DNA of 64,000 nt from JAWKUK01 sp964402175 (GTDB lineage Bacteria; Planctomycetota; UBA1135; GCA-002686595), in NCBI GenBank assembly GCA_964402175.1, contig CAYOBN010000017.1:11155-75154 (forward strand). Direction: 5' to 3'. Below, in pieces: positions 8,921 through 16,713 of this stretch (position 1 is its first letter; each line of letters opens with the position of its first letter). The translations under genes and the position numbers were made by a program. Under the pieces are notes generated by a model, which saw only the letters and a list, made by a program, of their open reading frames with translations, was not told where the DNA came from and ran no database searches.

Positions 8921-10348
8921 ATGGGCGGACGCGTTTTGTTGCGCTCCTTTGTCATGCGGGTCGGCGGCGCATTGCGCCGCCGACCTGTCGTTCCGCTGGT
9001 GCTGATCGGCAGCGGGTTGTTATACGTCCGCTTCGAGGTGGTCGAAGCGGTTCGTAGCTCGCGCGCGTACCTCGATGTGCTCCTGCCAGCTGCGGCAGTC
9101 TTGGCGCTCTGCGAAGCGCTCTGGTTCGGAGTACTCCTGCGCACCCTGGGGCGTAACCCTGCGGTGACGCGCCTCGAGTGGATCCTCGCGCTGATGCTGG
9201 CGGTCGGGGGCGCCCTAACGCAGCTCTCAACGCCGCCGCGAGGCAGCATCGACGCGATCACGTACGCCGTGCACGGCTACATCCAAGTCGAGCTCGGACT
9301 CGACGTCTATGCAGCGCGCCCGGCGGATCAATTCCACGGACCGCTCCATGCAGAGCTCGTGGCGCTAGGTTACGCACCGGTACACGAGACTCCGTCACCG
9401 TACGGACCACTCTGGAGCGCGATCGAGGCGCTCGCTTGGCGCGTCGGCGGCGGACTCGGCGGAGCGCTACGGTTCTTCCAGACCCTGGGCCTCGGCGCGC
9501 TCCTCGCGAGCGCAGCGGCGCTGGCGGCCCTCGCTCGGCGCAACGCCAAAGGCTCGCGCTACAGCCCCGCGGCGCTCGCTCTCGCTTTCCTCGCGTGTCC
9601 GCTTGCGCCGACCGAGGCGGTGCTCGACGCGCACCTCGACATCACCGCGTACGCGCTCACGCTCGGCGCGCTGTGGGCCGCGGGCGGGCCGCGCGCTCTG
9701 GCGCCGCTGCTGCTGGCGGCGGCTGTCGCGATCAAGCCGACTTTCGGTGTGTTTCTCCCGGCGATCGTCGCCGTCGCGAACCGGGGGCAGGGTGCGGCGC
9801 CTGCCCTGCGTCTCGCCGCGTCCTACGCCGCTGTGTTGGCCCTCGCGGTCGGCGCCGCTTACGCACCGTACTGGAACGGCGCAGCGACCCTGGCCCCATT
9901 GTTGCGCCATACCCACCTCTCCGCGTGGACGACGCCCTTGACCGGTGCGGCGGCGCTCCTCGCATTGCTGCTGGCTGGACGCCACGTGCAGCGCCCGAGG
10001 CCGCTGAACACGCTCGAATCGGCAGACATGACGGCGCTGCCGGTAGCGCTCATCGTGCTCGCGTACTGGCTCCCTTGGTACGGCCTGGCGCTGACCGGCG
10101 AGCTGCTGCGCACAGGGCGCCGATCTGGGCTGGTGATCGCGGTGTACCTGACGCTGATGGGCCGCTTGCTCGGCGGCCTCTGGTTCACCGCGCAGCACCA
10201 CTACGGCGCACAGCGCGAGTGGATCCGGGAGTTACCGCTACCCGGGGTCGTGTTCCAGGAGACCACACTCGCTGCGCTCGCGCTGCTGGCGCTCGTCGTC
10301 GGTCTGCGGGCCTGGTTGAATCGGCGGACTCAGTCGCCGTCAGCCTGA
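8921..10348 (+). CDS. Polytopic membrane protein, GT-C/DUF2029-like glycosyltransferase
   Basis: This 475-aa protein has about ten to twelve predicted hydrophobic helices. An early lumenal loop carries DAITYAVHGYIQVELGLDVY and a later SPYGPLW motif, as in mannosyltransferase-like GT-C enzymes (GT87/DUF2029). It would transfer a sugar from a polyprenyl-phosphate donor on the outer face of the inner membrane. ATG at 8921 lies 17 nt after the secreted-protein stop, so the two are probably cotranscribed. The last 19 nt overlap the convergent GT-C gene. Family assignment is by topology and motif style, so moderate. Confidence 0.75.
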   Translation: MGGRVLLRSFVMRVGGALRRRPVVPLVLIGSGLLYVRFEVVEAVRSSRAYLDVLLPAAAVLALCEALWFGVLLRTLGRNPAVTRLEWILALMLAVGGALTQLSTPPRGSIDAITYAVHGYIQVELGLDVYAARPADQFHGPLHAELVALGYAPVHETPSPYGPLWSAIEALAWRVGGGLGGALRFFQTLGLGALLASAAALAALARRNAKGSRYSPAALALAFLACPLAPTEAVLDAHLDITAYALTLGALWAAGGPRALAPLLLAAAVAIKPTFGVFLPAIVAVANRGQGAAPALRLAASYAAVLALAVGAAYAPYWNGAATLAPLLRHTHLSAWTTPLTGAAALLALLLAGRHVQRPRPLNTLESADMTALPVALIVLAYWLPWYGLALTGELLRTGRRSGLVIAVYLTLMGRLLGGLWFTAQHHYGAQREWIRELPLPGVVFQETTLAALALLALVVGLRAWLNRRTQSPSA

Positions 10349-11985
10349 CGCTCCCACAGGTCACCGACGCCGATCGGCCGGTAGTGGGCATCGAGGTAGA
10401 GGTTGACCTCTCGCGACAGACCGCGCGTGGCGTCATCGCGCACGACCCAGCGCGGCGGGCGCTCCTCGAGCACACGCAGCACCGCGGGCCCCTTTGCGTC
10501 GTCGTCGAGCGCGGCGAGCATCCCCGGATGCAGGAAGAAGTAGCGGTACGCATGCGGACGGAACATCGTCGGCGCAGACCAACCTCCGAGGACCGCATCG
10601 TCGGGGCCCGACCGAGCGTGCAGCGCCTCGAACTGTTGCCGGACCGCAGTATCGCGCCAGCGAATGCGGTCGACCACGCGGTAGAGCGGCACCGCCAAGG
10701 CCAAGGCGGTGAAGGCGACCGACAACCGCGCCCCGGCGCCCCGCTGCCCGCGCTGCGCGCCGAAAGGCAGACAGCCGAGCAGTGGCGCGGTCGACGCCGC
10801 GACCAGGCCGGCATAGACGACGACGAGGCGCCGATCGCCGCCGAAGCTCCGCGCACCGTACACGAGGACCGCCAGGGTCCCGACGAGCGCCAGCAGGGCG
10901 AGGCCATCGGCGAGCCCCGCGCGCGCCCGCGCTGCGCGCTCTGCGAGTGCCGTCGACGTGTGCGCTGCCCCGAGCGCGAGCAGCGGCAGGAGCGGGACCA
11001 GGAACTGCGGCCACGGCACAGGCACCGTGAACCAACCGACGAGGAACCCGACCGCGGCGCCGGCGACGATCCGACGCTCGCGCAGCGCTCGGGTCGCGTC
11101 GGCTCCCTGCCCGCCCTGAAGCGGGGCCGCCCCGAGCTGGAACAACCCGAAGAGGCCGAGCGCGACCAGCGCGGGGCTGCCGCGTAGGAGCTCGTTCGTG
11201 AAGCGCCACGGCGAGAGCTCACGCGGCCAGTCGAGGGGACCGAGCACCACGTCGCGTACGAACGCTCCGGCTGCGCCGCGCGCTGCGAGGGTCGCGAGCA
11301 CGACCGCCAGCGGCACGAAGGCTGCGACCGTGAACCGGGCGAGCCGCGGCAGCTCGGCCCGCAGGGCCCCCCGGCTCACAAGGAGCGCGGCAGTGGCAGC
11401 CCCCAGGGCGCCGAACGCGAGCTTCGGCGTGAACATCAGCCCGAGCCCGAGCGCGAGCCCCCCTGCGAGGGTCGCGCGCGCGCCACCGTGCAGGTAACCG
11501 AGCAGCCCGACCGACCACAGGAACGCTGCGGGCCCGTCGGGTCGGACCTCGAGCGTCTTGTCGACGAAGAGCGGCGTCGCAGCGAGGAACAACGCCGCGA
11601 TGAGCGCAGGCCCGAGCCCGAGGAGGCGCCGCCCGAGGACGACGGTCGTCGCCAGGGTGCCGAGGACCGCGAGGAACGCCACGCCGCGCGCGGCTTGGAC
11701 GGTGTGCCAGGACTCACCGAGGACCTCGACGAGCGGCGCGAGCAGCCAGGCGATGCCCGGCGGATGGTGCTCGAAATAGTCGCGGTACGCGACGAGGCCC
11801 CGGACGGCGCAGTACGCGCCGTGCAGGTGTTGGAACTCGTCGGGGTCGTAGTTGCGCTGCAGCGCTAGGGGGACCCGCCAGGACGTCTCGGCCGCCGCAG
11901 CGAGGGCGAGGAGGGCGAGCGTGCTGCGCGAGAAAAGGGGGCCCCCGTGGGAGTCCCGGCGGTGCGGAGGATCGGACGGACCCAT
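10330..11985 (-). CDS. ArnT/PMT-like membrane glycosyltransferase (GT39/GT83 type)
   Basis: This 551-aa protein has a membrane helix near the start and then the diagnostic first lumenal loop of the PMT/ArnT family: NYDPDEFQHLH with catalytic-type acids, followed by AYRDYFEHHPPGIAWLL. About eleven further helices and a C-terminal soluble domain (GPDDAVLGGWSAP, YRYFFLHPG) follow. It would use a lipid-linked sugar donor and act at the periplasmic face. ATG at 11985 is preferred over a TTG at 12024. It is convergent with the previous GT-C gene (19-nt tail overlap) and divergent from the GT2 gene across 218 nt. Acceptor unknown. Confidence 0.8.
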   Translation of the reverse strand: MGPSDPPHRRDSHGGPLFSRSTLALLALAAAAETSWRVPLALQRNYDPDEFQHLHGAYCAVRGLVAYRDYFEHHPPGIAWLLAPLVEVLGESWHTVQAARGVAFLAVLGTLATTVVLGRRLLGLGPALIAALFLAATPLFVDKTLEVRPDGPAAFLWSVGLLGYLHGGARATLAGGLALGLGLMFTPKLAFGALGAATAALLVSRGALRAELPRLARFTVAAFVPLAVVLATLAARGAAGAFVRDVVLGPLDWPRELSPWRFTNELLRGSPALVALGLFGLFQLGAAPLQGGQGADATRALRERRIVAGAAVGFLVGWFTVPVPWPQFLVPLLPLLALGAAHTSTALAERAARARAGLADGLALLALVGTLAVLVYGARSFGGDRRLVVVYAGLVAASTAPLLGCLPFGAQRGQRGAGARLSVAFTALALAVPLYRVVDRIRWRDTAVRQQFEALHARSGPDDAVLGGWSAPTMFRPHAYRYFFLHPGMLAALDDDAKGPAVLRVLEERPPRWVVRDDATRGLSREVNLYLDAHYRPIGVGDLWERQADGD

Positions 11986-12203
11986 GGGCTCGGGGACTGT
12001 GCCACGCGGCGGTGGGGCCCGCAATGTCCGTGCAGCCGGGAGCCTCGGCCACGGAATCCGATCCGCATGGGCCGAGCTCTGTGGCAGAGGCTCTCGGGCT
12101 GGACGAACGAGAGCCCGTGCCGAGGGCCTAGGGCCGTGGTACCTTGCTGCGCCGTCGGGTTCCGGAGCCGCCCCGAACCGATGGCGAGCCCGCCCCTGCC
12201 CCG

Positions 12204-13364
12204 ATGAGCGACTGCGAGCTGTCGATCCTGATGCCCTGCCTCAACGAGGCGGAGACCCTCGCCGTCTGCATCGAGAAGGCCCGGGGTTACCTCGCACGCT
12301 CGGGTGTGAAGGGCGAGGTCGTCGTCTCCGACAACGGCAGCACCGACGGCAGCCAGGCGCTCGCGGAGCGCTGCGGAGCGCGCGTCGTGCACGCGCCGCG
12401 CCGCGGCTACGGCGCGGCGCTCATCGCCGGTATCGAAGGCGCCCGCGGTGAGTTCGTCATCATGGGTGACGCAGACGACAGCTACGACTTCGCGAACCTC
12501 GATGCGTTCGTCGAGCGCCTGCGCGCCGGTGACGAGCTCGTGATGGGCAACCGCTTCCGCGGCGGCATCGGCCCCGGCGCCATGCCGCCGCTGCACCGGT
12601 ACCTCGGCAATCCCGTCCTGACGACGATCGGGCGCGTGCTCTTCGGCAGTCCTTGCAAGGACTTCCACTGCGGCCTGCGCGGCTTCTCGCGGCGCGCGAT
12701 CCAGGGCCTCGACCTGCGCACGACCGGCATGGAGTTCGCCAGCGAGATGGTCGTCAAAGCGACGCTGCGCGGCCTCCGCATCAGCGAGGTCCCGACGACG
12801 CTCAAGAAAGACGGCCGCTCGCGCCCGCCGCACCTGCGCAGTTGGCGCGATGGTTGGCGGCACCTGCGATTCCTCCTGATGCTGAGCCCGCGGTGGCTGT
12901 TCGTGGCCCCGGGAGGTCTGCTCATCGCCCTCGGCCTGCTCTTGATGGGGCTCGTTCTGCCGGGGCCGTTCGAGGTCTCGGGTGTGCGGCTCGACGTGCA
13001 CACGCTCGTCGTCGGTGCGGCCTTGCTGGTGCTCGGGACGCAGACGATCACGTTCGGTGTGCTCGCAAAGCAGTTCGGCGTGAACGCGGGGATCCTGCCA
13101 GACTCGCGCGGAGCCTCACGCTTGCGGGGGCTCTTTGCGCTCGAACGCGCCGTGATCGTGGGCTTCTCGGTCTTTGTGCTGGGTTTCGGCTTCCTGGTCG
13201 CCACGGTGACGTCGTGGAGCGCTGGCGGCCTCGGTGACCTCGACTACCAAGTGACGATGCGGCAGGTCGTGCCTGCGGTGACCGCCATGACGCTCGGTCT
13301 GCAGCTCGTGCTGTCCGCGTTCATGAGCAGCGTGCTGGACCTCAACACGGTGCGCGAGCGCTGA
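12204..13364 (+). CDS. GT2-family glycosyltransferase with C-terminal membrane helices (polyprenyl-phosphate sugar synthase type)
   Basis: The N-terminal ~240 residues are a GT-A fold: LSILMPCLNEAETL, then SDNGSTDGS, and a metal-binding DXD-type site GDADDSYDF. This is characteristic of dolichol/polyprenyl-phosphate glucose or mannose synthases. Four hydrophobic helices follow (residues ~245-386). It would charge polyprenyl phosphate with a hexose at the cytoplasmic face, supplying donors for the GT-C enzymes around it. ATG at 12204 chosen because the GT2 motif starts five residues later; the upstream extension to 12144 is low-complexity. The next gene begins 10 nt after its stop. Confidence 0.86.
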   Translation: MSDCELSILMPCLNEAETLAVCIEKARGYLARSGVKGEVVVSDNGSTDGSQALAERCGARVVHAPRRGYGAALIAGIEGARGEFVIMGDADDSYDFANLDAFVERLRAGDELVMGNRFRGGIGPGAMPPLHRYLGNPVLTTIGRVLFGSPCKDFHCGLRGFSRRAIQGLDLRTTGMEFASEMVVKATLRGLRISEVPTTLKKDGRSRPPHLRSWRDGWRHLRFLLMLSPRWLFVAPGGLLIALGLLLMGLVLPGPFEVSGVRLDVHTLVVGAALLVLGTQTITFGVLAKQFGVNAGILPDSRGASRLRGLFALERAVIVGFSVFVLGFGFLVATVTSWSAGGLGDLDYQVTMRQVVPAVTAMTLGLQLVLSAFMSSVLDLNTVRER

Positions 13365-13374
13365 TTCAGAGCCC

Positions 13375-15042
13375 GTGGACCTCGCCGACCGCATCCTGAC
13401 GCTGATCGGTGTCGCAGCGGCGTCGGCGCTCGTGGCTCCGCGGCCCCTGCGGCGCGCGCTCGATGGGGGCTTGAAGCTCGCGGGCTGGTTCGGGCGCGCG
13501 CCGCGCCTCTGGGTCTCGATGGTCGGCGTCGTGGGGTTCATCGCGCCGTTCCTGGGCGCCCATTACGTGCGCTGGCCCGTGCCCAGCATCCACGACGAGT
13601 TCGCGTACTTGCTCACCGCCGAGACGTTTGCGAGCGGCCGTGCCGCGATGCCGACGCACCCGTTCTGGGAGCACTTCGAGACGTACCACGTCATCCATCA
13701 GCCCACGTACGCCGCCAAGTATCCGCCGGGGCTCGCGCTGCCCTTTGCGCTAGGTGAGGCGCTCTTCGACGAGCCGCGGTACGGACTCTGGCTGCAAGGC
13801 GGAGCGCTCGCGGCGGCGGTCGCGTGGATGTTGTTCGGGTGGCTGTCGCCGCGGCTCGCGGTGATCGGCTCGTTGCTCGCGATCGGACGCTACACCCTCG
13901 CAGGCCCTTGGGTGCAGACCTTCTACAACGGCGCGCTCGCGGGGATCGGCGGCGCGCTCGCGCTGGGCGCGCTCGGCCGCCTGCTGCGTCGCCCAGCTGA
14001 CCCGCGGATGGGGTCAGGCATCGCGCTCGGTGTGGGGTTCGGGCTGCTCGCGGGGACGCGACCGTTCGAGGGGCTCGTGCTCGCTGTGCCGTGCGCTGTG
14101 GCACTGCTCGCGTGGCTGGGGCGCCGGCTGAGGACCGGCCAGGGGCGTGCGACGCTGCGGGTGTTCGCGCCGGCGGCTGTGGTCGTCTTTACTGCGATCG
14201 GTGGGATCCTGCTCTACAACCGAGCGGTGACCGGCGATCCCCTGCGTTTGCCGTACACGGAGTACGACCGCCAATACTCTGTCTATCCGCCGTTCCTGTG
14301 GCAGGCGAAGGCTCCGGAGCCCCAGTTCCGGCACGATGTGCTGCGCGAGTTCGCACTCGGTTTCCAGGCGGGGGACTACGGAGCCTGGGGCGACGCGCGC
14401 CAGATGGCTTGGCTCGTCGGCGAGCGCGGCTACGAGCTGGCGCGCGACTTCGCAGGCTGGCCGCTCTTCCTCCTGTGCGCTGCATACCTGCTGCGCCCGC
14501 GGGGAAAGGGGGTCCGGTTCCTCGCGATCGTGGGAGTGTGTGCCTTCGCTGCGCTCTGTACGACGACCTACATCGAGCCCCGTTACGCGGCGCCGGTCGT
14601 CTCCGCGATGGTGGCCGTGGCGACGGTCGGCCTCGACAACCTGCGTAGAGCGGGGTTGCGGCGACGCGGACCCGCGTTCGGTGTGGCGGCGCTCGCGGTC
14701 GTCCTCGGGACGGGGGCGCTCACGTGGAACGACTTCCACACCCCGCCGATCTCATGGTTCGGCCGGATGCGCGCCGACGTCGTCGCTGGGATCGTCCGGC
14801 ACCCTGGGGAGCACATCGTCTTCGTGCGCGTCGCACCCGGGCATTCACCGCACCACATCTGGGTCACGAACGGCGCCGACATCGACGGGCAACGTGTGAT
14901 CTGGGCGCGCGACCTCGGGACGGAGCGCAACGCGGCGCTCGCGGCGCGTTATCCCGAGCGCACGGTCTGGACACTGACGTCGGGAGACCTGCTCGTCGAC
15001 GGACCAGAGCTCCAGCGCGGACTGCCGCCCGCGGCGCGCTGA
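13375..15042 (+). CDS. Large polytopic membrane protein, probable GT-C glycosyltransferase
   Basis: This 555-aa protein has roughly eleven hydrophobic helices. The first lumenal loop contains PSIHDEFAYLLTAETFASGR, a DE-containing segment typical of GT-C/PMT-like proteins, then HQPTYAAKYPPGLAL. The C-terminal ~100 residues are soluble and probably periplasmic. GTG start at 13375, 10 nt after the GT2 stop, indicates cotranscription, fitting a synthase-plus-transferase pair. It is followed 30 nt later by a strong hairpin terminator. No exact family name can be assigned. Confidence 0.77.
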   Translation: MDLADRILTLIGVAAASALVAPRPLRRALDGGLKLAGWFGRAPRLWVSMVGVVGFIAPFLGAHYVRWPVPSIHDEFAYLLTAETFASGRAAMPTHPFWEHFETYHVIHQPTYAAKYPPGLALPFALGEALFDEPRYGLWLQGGALAAAVAWMLFGWLSPRLAVIGSLLAIGRYTLAGPWVQTFYNGALAGIGGALALGALGRLLRRPADPRMGSGIALGVGFGLLAGTRPFEGLVLAVPCAVALLAWLGRRLRTGQGRATLRVFAPAAVVVFTAIGGILLYNRAVTGDPLRLPYTEYDRQYSVYPPFLWQAKAPEPQFRHDVLREFALGFQAGDYGAWGDARQMAWLVGERGYELARDFAGWPLFLLCAAYLLRPRGKGVRFLAIVGVCAFAALCTTTYIEPRYAAPVVSAMVAVATVGLDNLRRAGLRRRGPAFGVAALAVVLGTGALTWNDFHTPPISWFGRMRADVVAGIVRHPGEHIVFVRVAPGHSPHHIWVTNGADIDGQRVIWARDLGTERNAALAARYPERTVWTLTSGDLLVDGPELQRGLPPAAR

Positions 15043-15072
15043 GGACCGCGCGGGGCCTCCCCCCCCAAACGC

Positions 15073-15117
15073 CCACGCGCTGGTCCCCTGCGCTCGAGCG
15101 CGGGGACCAGCGCGTGG
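15073..15117 (+). terminator. Hairpin terminator after the GT2/GT-C pair
   Basis: A perfect 16-bp stem, CCACGCGCTGGTCCCC at 15073-15088 and its complement at 15102-15117, encloses a 13-nt loop that is itself self-complementary. It lies 30 nt downstream of the stop at 15042. There is no clear T-tract, so a bidirectional or Rho-assisted role is possible. Confidence 0.7.
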
Positions 15118-15148
15118 CCGTCGGGGCGTCTCCTCTTACAATGGAGAC

Positions 15149-15185
15149 GGCCCGGCAGAGCCCGCGGAGCGGACTCTGCCGGGCC
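15149..15185 (-). terminator. Hairpin terminator after secreted protein copy B
   Basis: A perfect 12-bp stem, GGCCCGGCAGAG at 15149-15160 pairing with 15174-15185, with a 13-nt loop, sits 9 nt past the stop of the minus-strand gene ending at 15195. Together with the 15073-15117 hairpin it separates two convergent transcription units. Confidence 0.7.
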
Positions 15186-15194
15186 GCGCTCGAC

Positions 15195-16202
15195 TCACTC
15201 GAACGTCACGGCGAGGCCGCGCGTCATGTTCGACGAGTTCTGCTCGCGGTGCAGGAACTGGAAGTTCCAGGTCTCACCGGGCATCGCCGAAGCGGTGCTG
15301 CCCATACCGACCGGGATCGCGGCGGCGTTGACCGGCATCTGCGCCACACCCATCGGCGACACGGCGACTGCGTTCGAGTAGCGCGCGAAGTTGTTGCCGA
15401 GCAGCAGGTTGCCCTGCGAGCCACCCGGGTTCGCCGTAAAGCCCTGCTGGCGGCTGACCAGGAACACGCCGATCGTGTTCGGCGGGAGGTTCGAGGCGCG
15501 CAACGTCAGGTTGTTGAACTGGCGGTAGCTGGAGCCACGGCCCTCGAGCATGCCGACTTGACCCGAGCTGTTGAAGGTCGCCTGGCCGTAGGTCGTGCCG
15601 ACGACACGCACCGACTCCGCGACGTTCAGGTCGTTGGCGTTCGGCTGGCCCGGGCGGGCCAGGTGGAAGCGGTCCATCTTGAAGCCGAACGAGCGGGCCG
15701 CGTACGAGATGCGGTGCGTGCCGGCGCTGAGCCAGAACGAAGCCTGCGGGAAGCCCGGGGCCTCGGTGCGGCTCTCCCACGTCCAGTTACCGACGTAGGG
15801 GAGGCTGGTGTAGTTGTTCGAGAAGACCTTGTCCCAGTGCCCGTTGTCCATCTTGACCCAGACATCGTTCTCTTCGGTCGGGTCCGGGTTCTCGTGGCGG
15901 TTGCGGATGTAGAGGATGTACGTCCCCGGGTTCGTGACATGGAAGTCGAACGAGAAGACGCCGGCGACGCCAGGCTGGGCGAAGAGGTTCGGCCCGGTCC
16001 AGACGCGGTAGTTCTGACCGGTGAAGCCGCCCGTCTGGGTGCTCTCGAGCCATCCAGCGTTCGGGGCGGACTCGAACTGGACCGCGACGAGTCCGTTCTG
16101 CTCGAGGTAGACACCGCCTTGGGCGGCAGCGACGGGAGCGGCGGCGAGCGCGAGGAGGCCGAGGGCGAGCAGGCGGCCAGCGACGTGTTGCTTGAGGCTC
16201 AT
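15195..16202 (-). CDS. Secreted protein with carbohydrate-binding-like N-domain and planctomycete-type C-terminal module (copy B)
   Basis: This 335-aa protein has a signal peptide ending PVAAAQ. It is paralogous over its whole length to the plus-strand gene at 7890-8903: shared blocks include IRNRHENPDPT, ENDVW, GNWTWE, SFGFKMDRFHLA, ANPGGSQGN, MPVN, PGETWNFQFLHRE and a closing LAVTFE. Two domains are inferred, a jelly-roll carbohydrate-binding-like N-half and a second beta domain in the C-half. The gene is monocistronic, has its own terminator, and closes the glycosyltransferase island on the right in inverted orientation relative to copy A. No catalytic motif is visible. Confidence 0.82.
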   Translation of the reverse strand: MSLKQHVAGRLLALGLLALAAAPVAAAQGGVYLEQNGLVAVQFESAPNAGWLESTQTGGFTGQNYRVWTGPNLFAQPGVAGVFSFDFHVTNPGTYILYIRNRHENPDPTEENDVWVKMDNGHWDKVFSNNYTSLPYVGNWTWESRTEAPGFPQASFWLSAGTHRISYAARSFGFKMDRFHLARPGQPNANDLNVAESVRVVGTTYGQATFNSSGQVGMLEGRGSSYRQFNNLTLRASNLPPNTIGVFLVSRQQGFTANPGGSQGNLLLGNNFARYSNAVAVSPMGVAQMPVNAAAIPVGMGSTASAMPGETWNFQFLHREQNSSNMTRGLAVTFE

Positions 16203-16553
16203 GGTGTGCGTGGATGGAGGCGCGGGGGGGGCGCCGGGTCGGGAGAGAGAGAGGTGGGGCGCCGGGGCCCTGGGAGGGGCCGAAGCGGCGAGTCCGTCTA
16301 CCTAGTTTGGCCCGATCCCGGGTGATCTAGCCCCGTTCGCAGGGCGCCGGTTCCGGGACCGCCCCAGGTGTTCCCCACCAGGGTACGTACAAGGTCGCAG
16401 AAGCCCTGCGTCAGTGCATGTCCACACGGTTTCCTCTGGAGAGGTTCCGGCGGCGAGCTCTCCGGGGCCCACCGGAACGCTCGTTCTAGGCCCCATAACG
16501 TACCCGCCGAGTCCAGCCTTGGCCCCCACCCGCGGGTCCTCGGGCTGGCACCC
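16203..16553. other. Intergenic region without a recognisable gene
   Basis: The 511-nt gap between two minus-strand genes should hold the promoter of the secreted-protein gene starting at 16202. I see no convincing open frame, RNA gene or sigma-70-like promoter in 16203-16553. The right part of the gap is taken up by the inverted repeat listed next. Confidence 0.4.
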
Positions 16554-16655
16554 GGTCGAACGGTGCCAGGTTCGACTTGGCGCGCGCCCGCCCCCTCTCA
16601 CTCGCCAGCACCCTCGCGCGCGCACGCCAAGTCGTACCTGATACCGTTCGACGCC
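16554..16655. repeat. Large imperfect inverted repeat (dispersed palindromic element)
   Basis: The left arm (16554-16587) and right arm (16616-16655) are reverse complements over ~35 positions with about four mismatches. Both carry the core GTCGAACGGT-xCCAGG-TxCGACTTGGC. They could form a long stem with a ~28-nt loop. The same core recurs at 63938-63970, so this is a dispersed element rather than a chance hairpin. It lies 59 nt beyond the end of a minus-strand operon (16714) and could also act as its terminator. REP/BIME-like elements have this design, but no RAYT transposase is present here. Confidence 0.75.
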
Positions 16656-16713
16656 CACTGCGGCAGCCCGATCCACACCGCCGCGCCAACGCGCCTGCCC
16701 CCCGATCCCCCGC

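Noticed and set aside
10330..10348. Convergent 3' overlap of two GT-C genes as a sign of a frameshift
   Set aside because: Both reading frames run intact to their own stops; such tail overlaps (also at 50043-50067) are common in compact genomes.
14724..16325. 533-codon plus-strand frame across the secreted protein copy B
   Set aside because: It is antisense to a gene with a clear paralogue and signal peptide; the translation is repetitive and charged with no motif.
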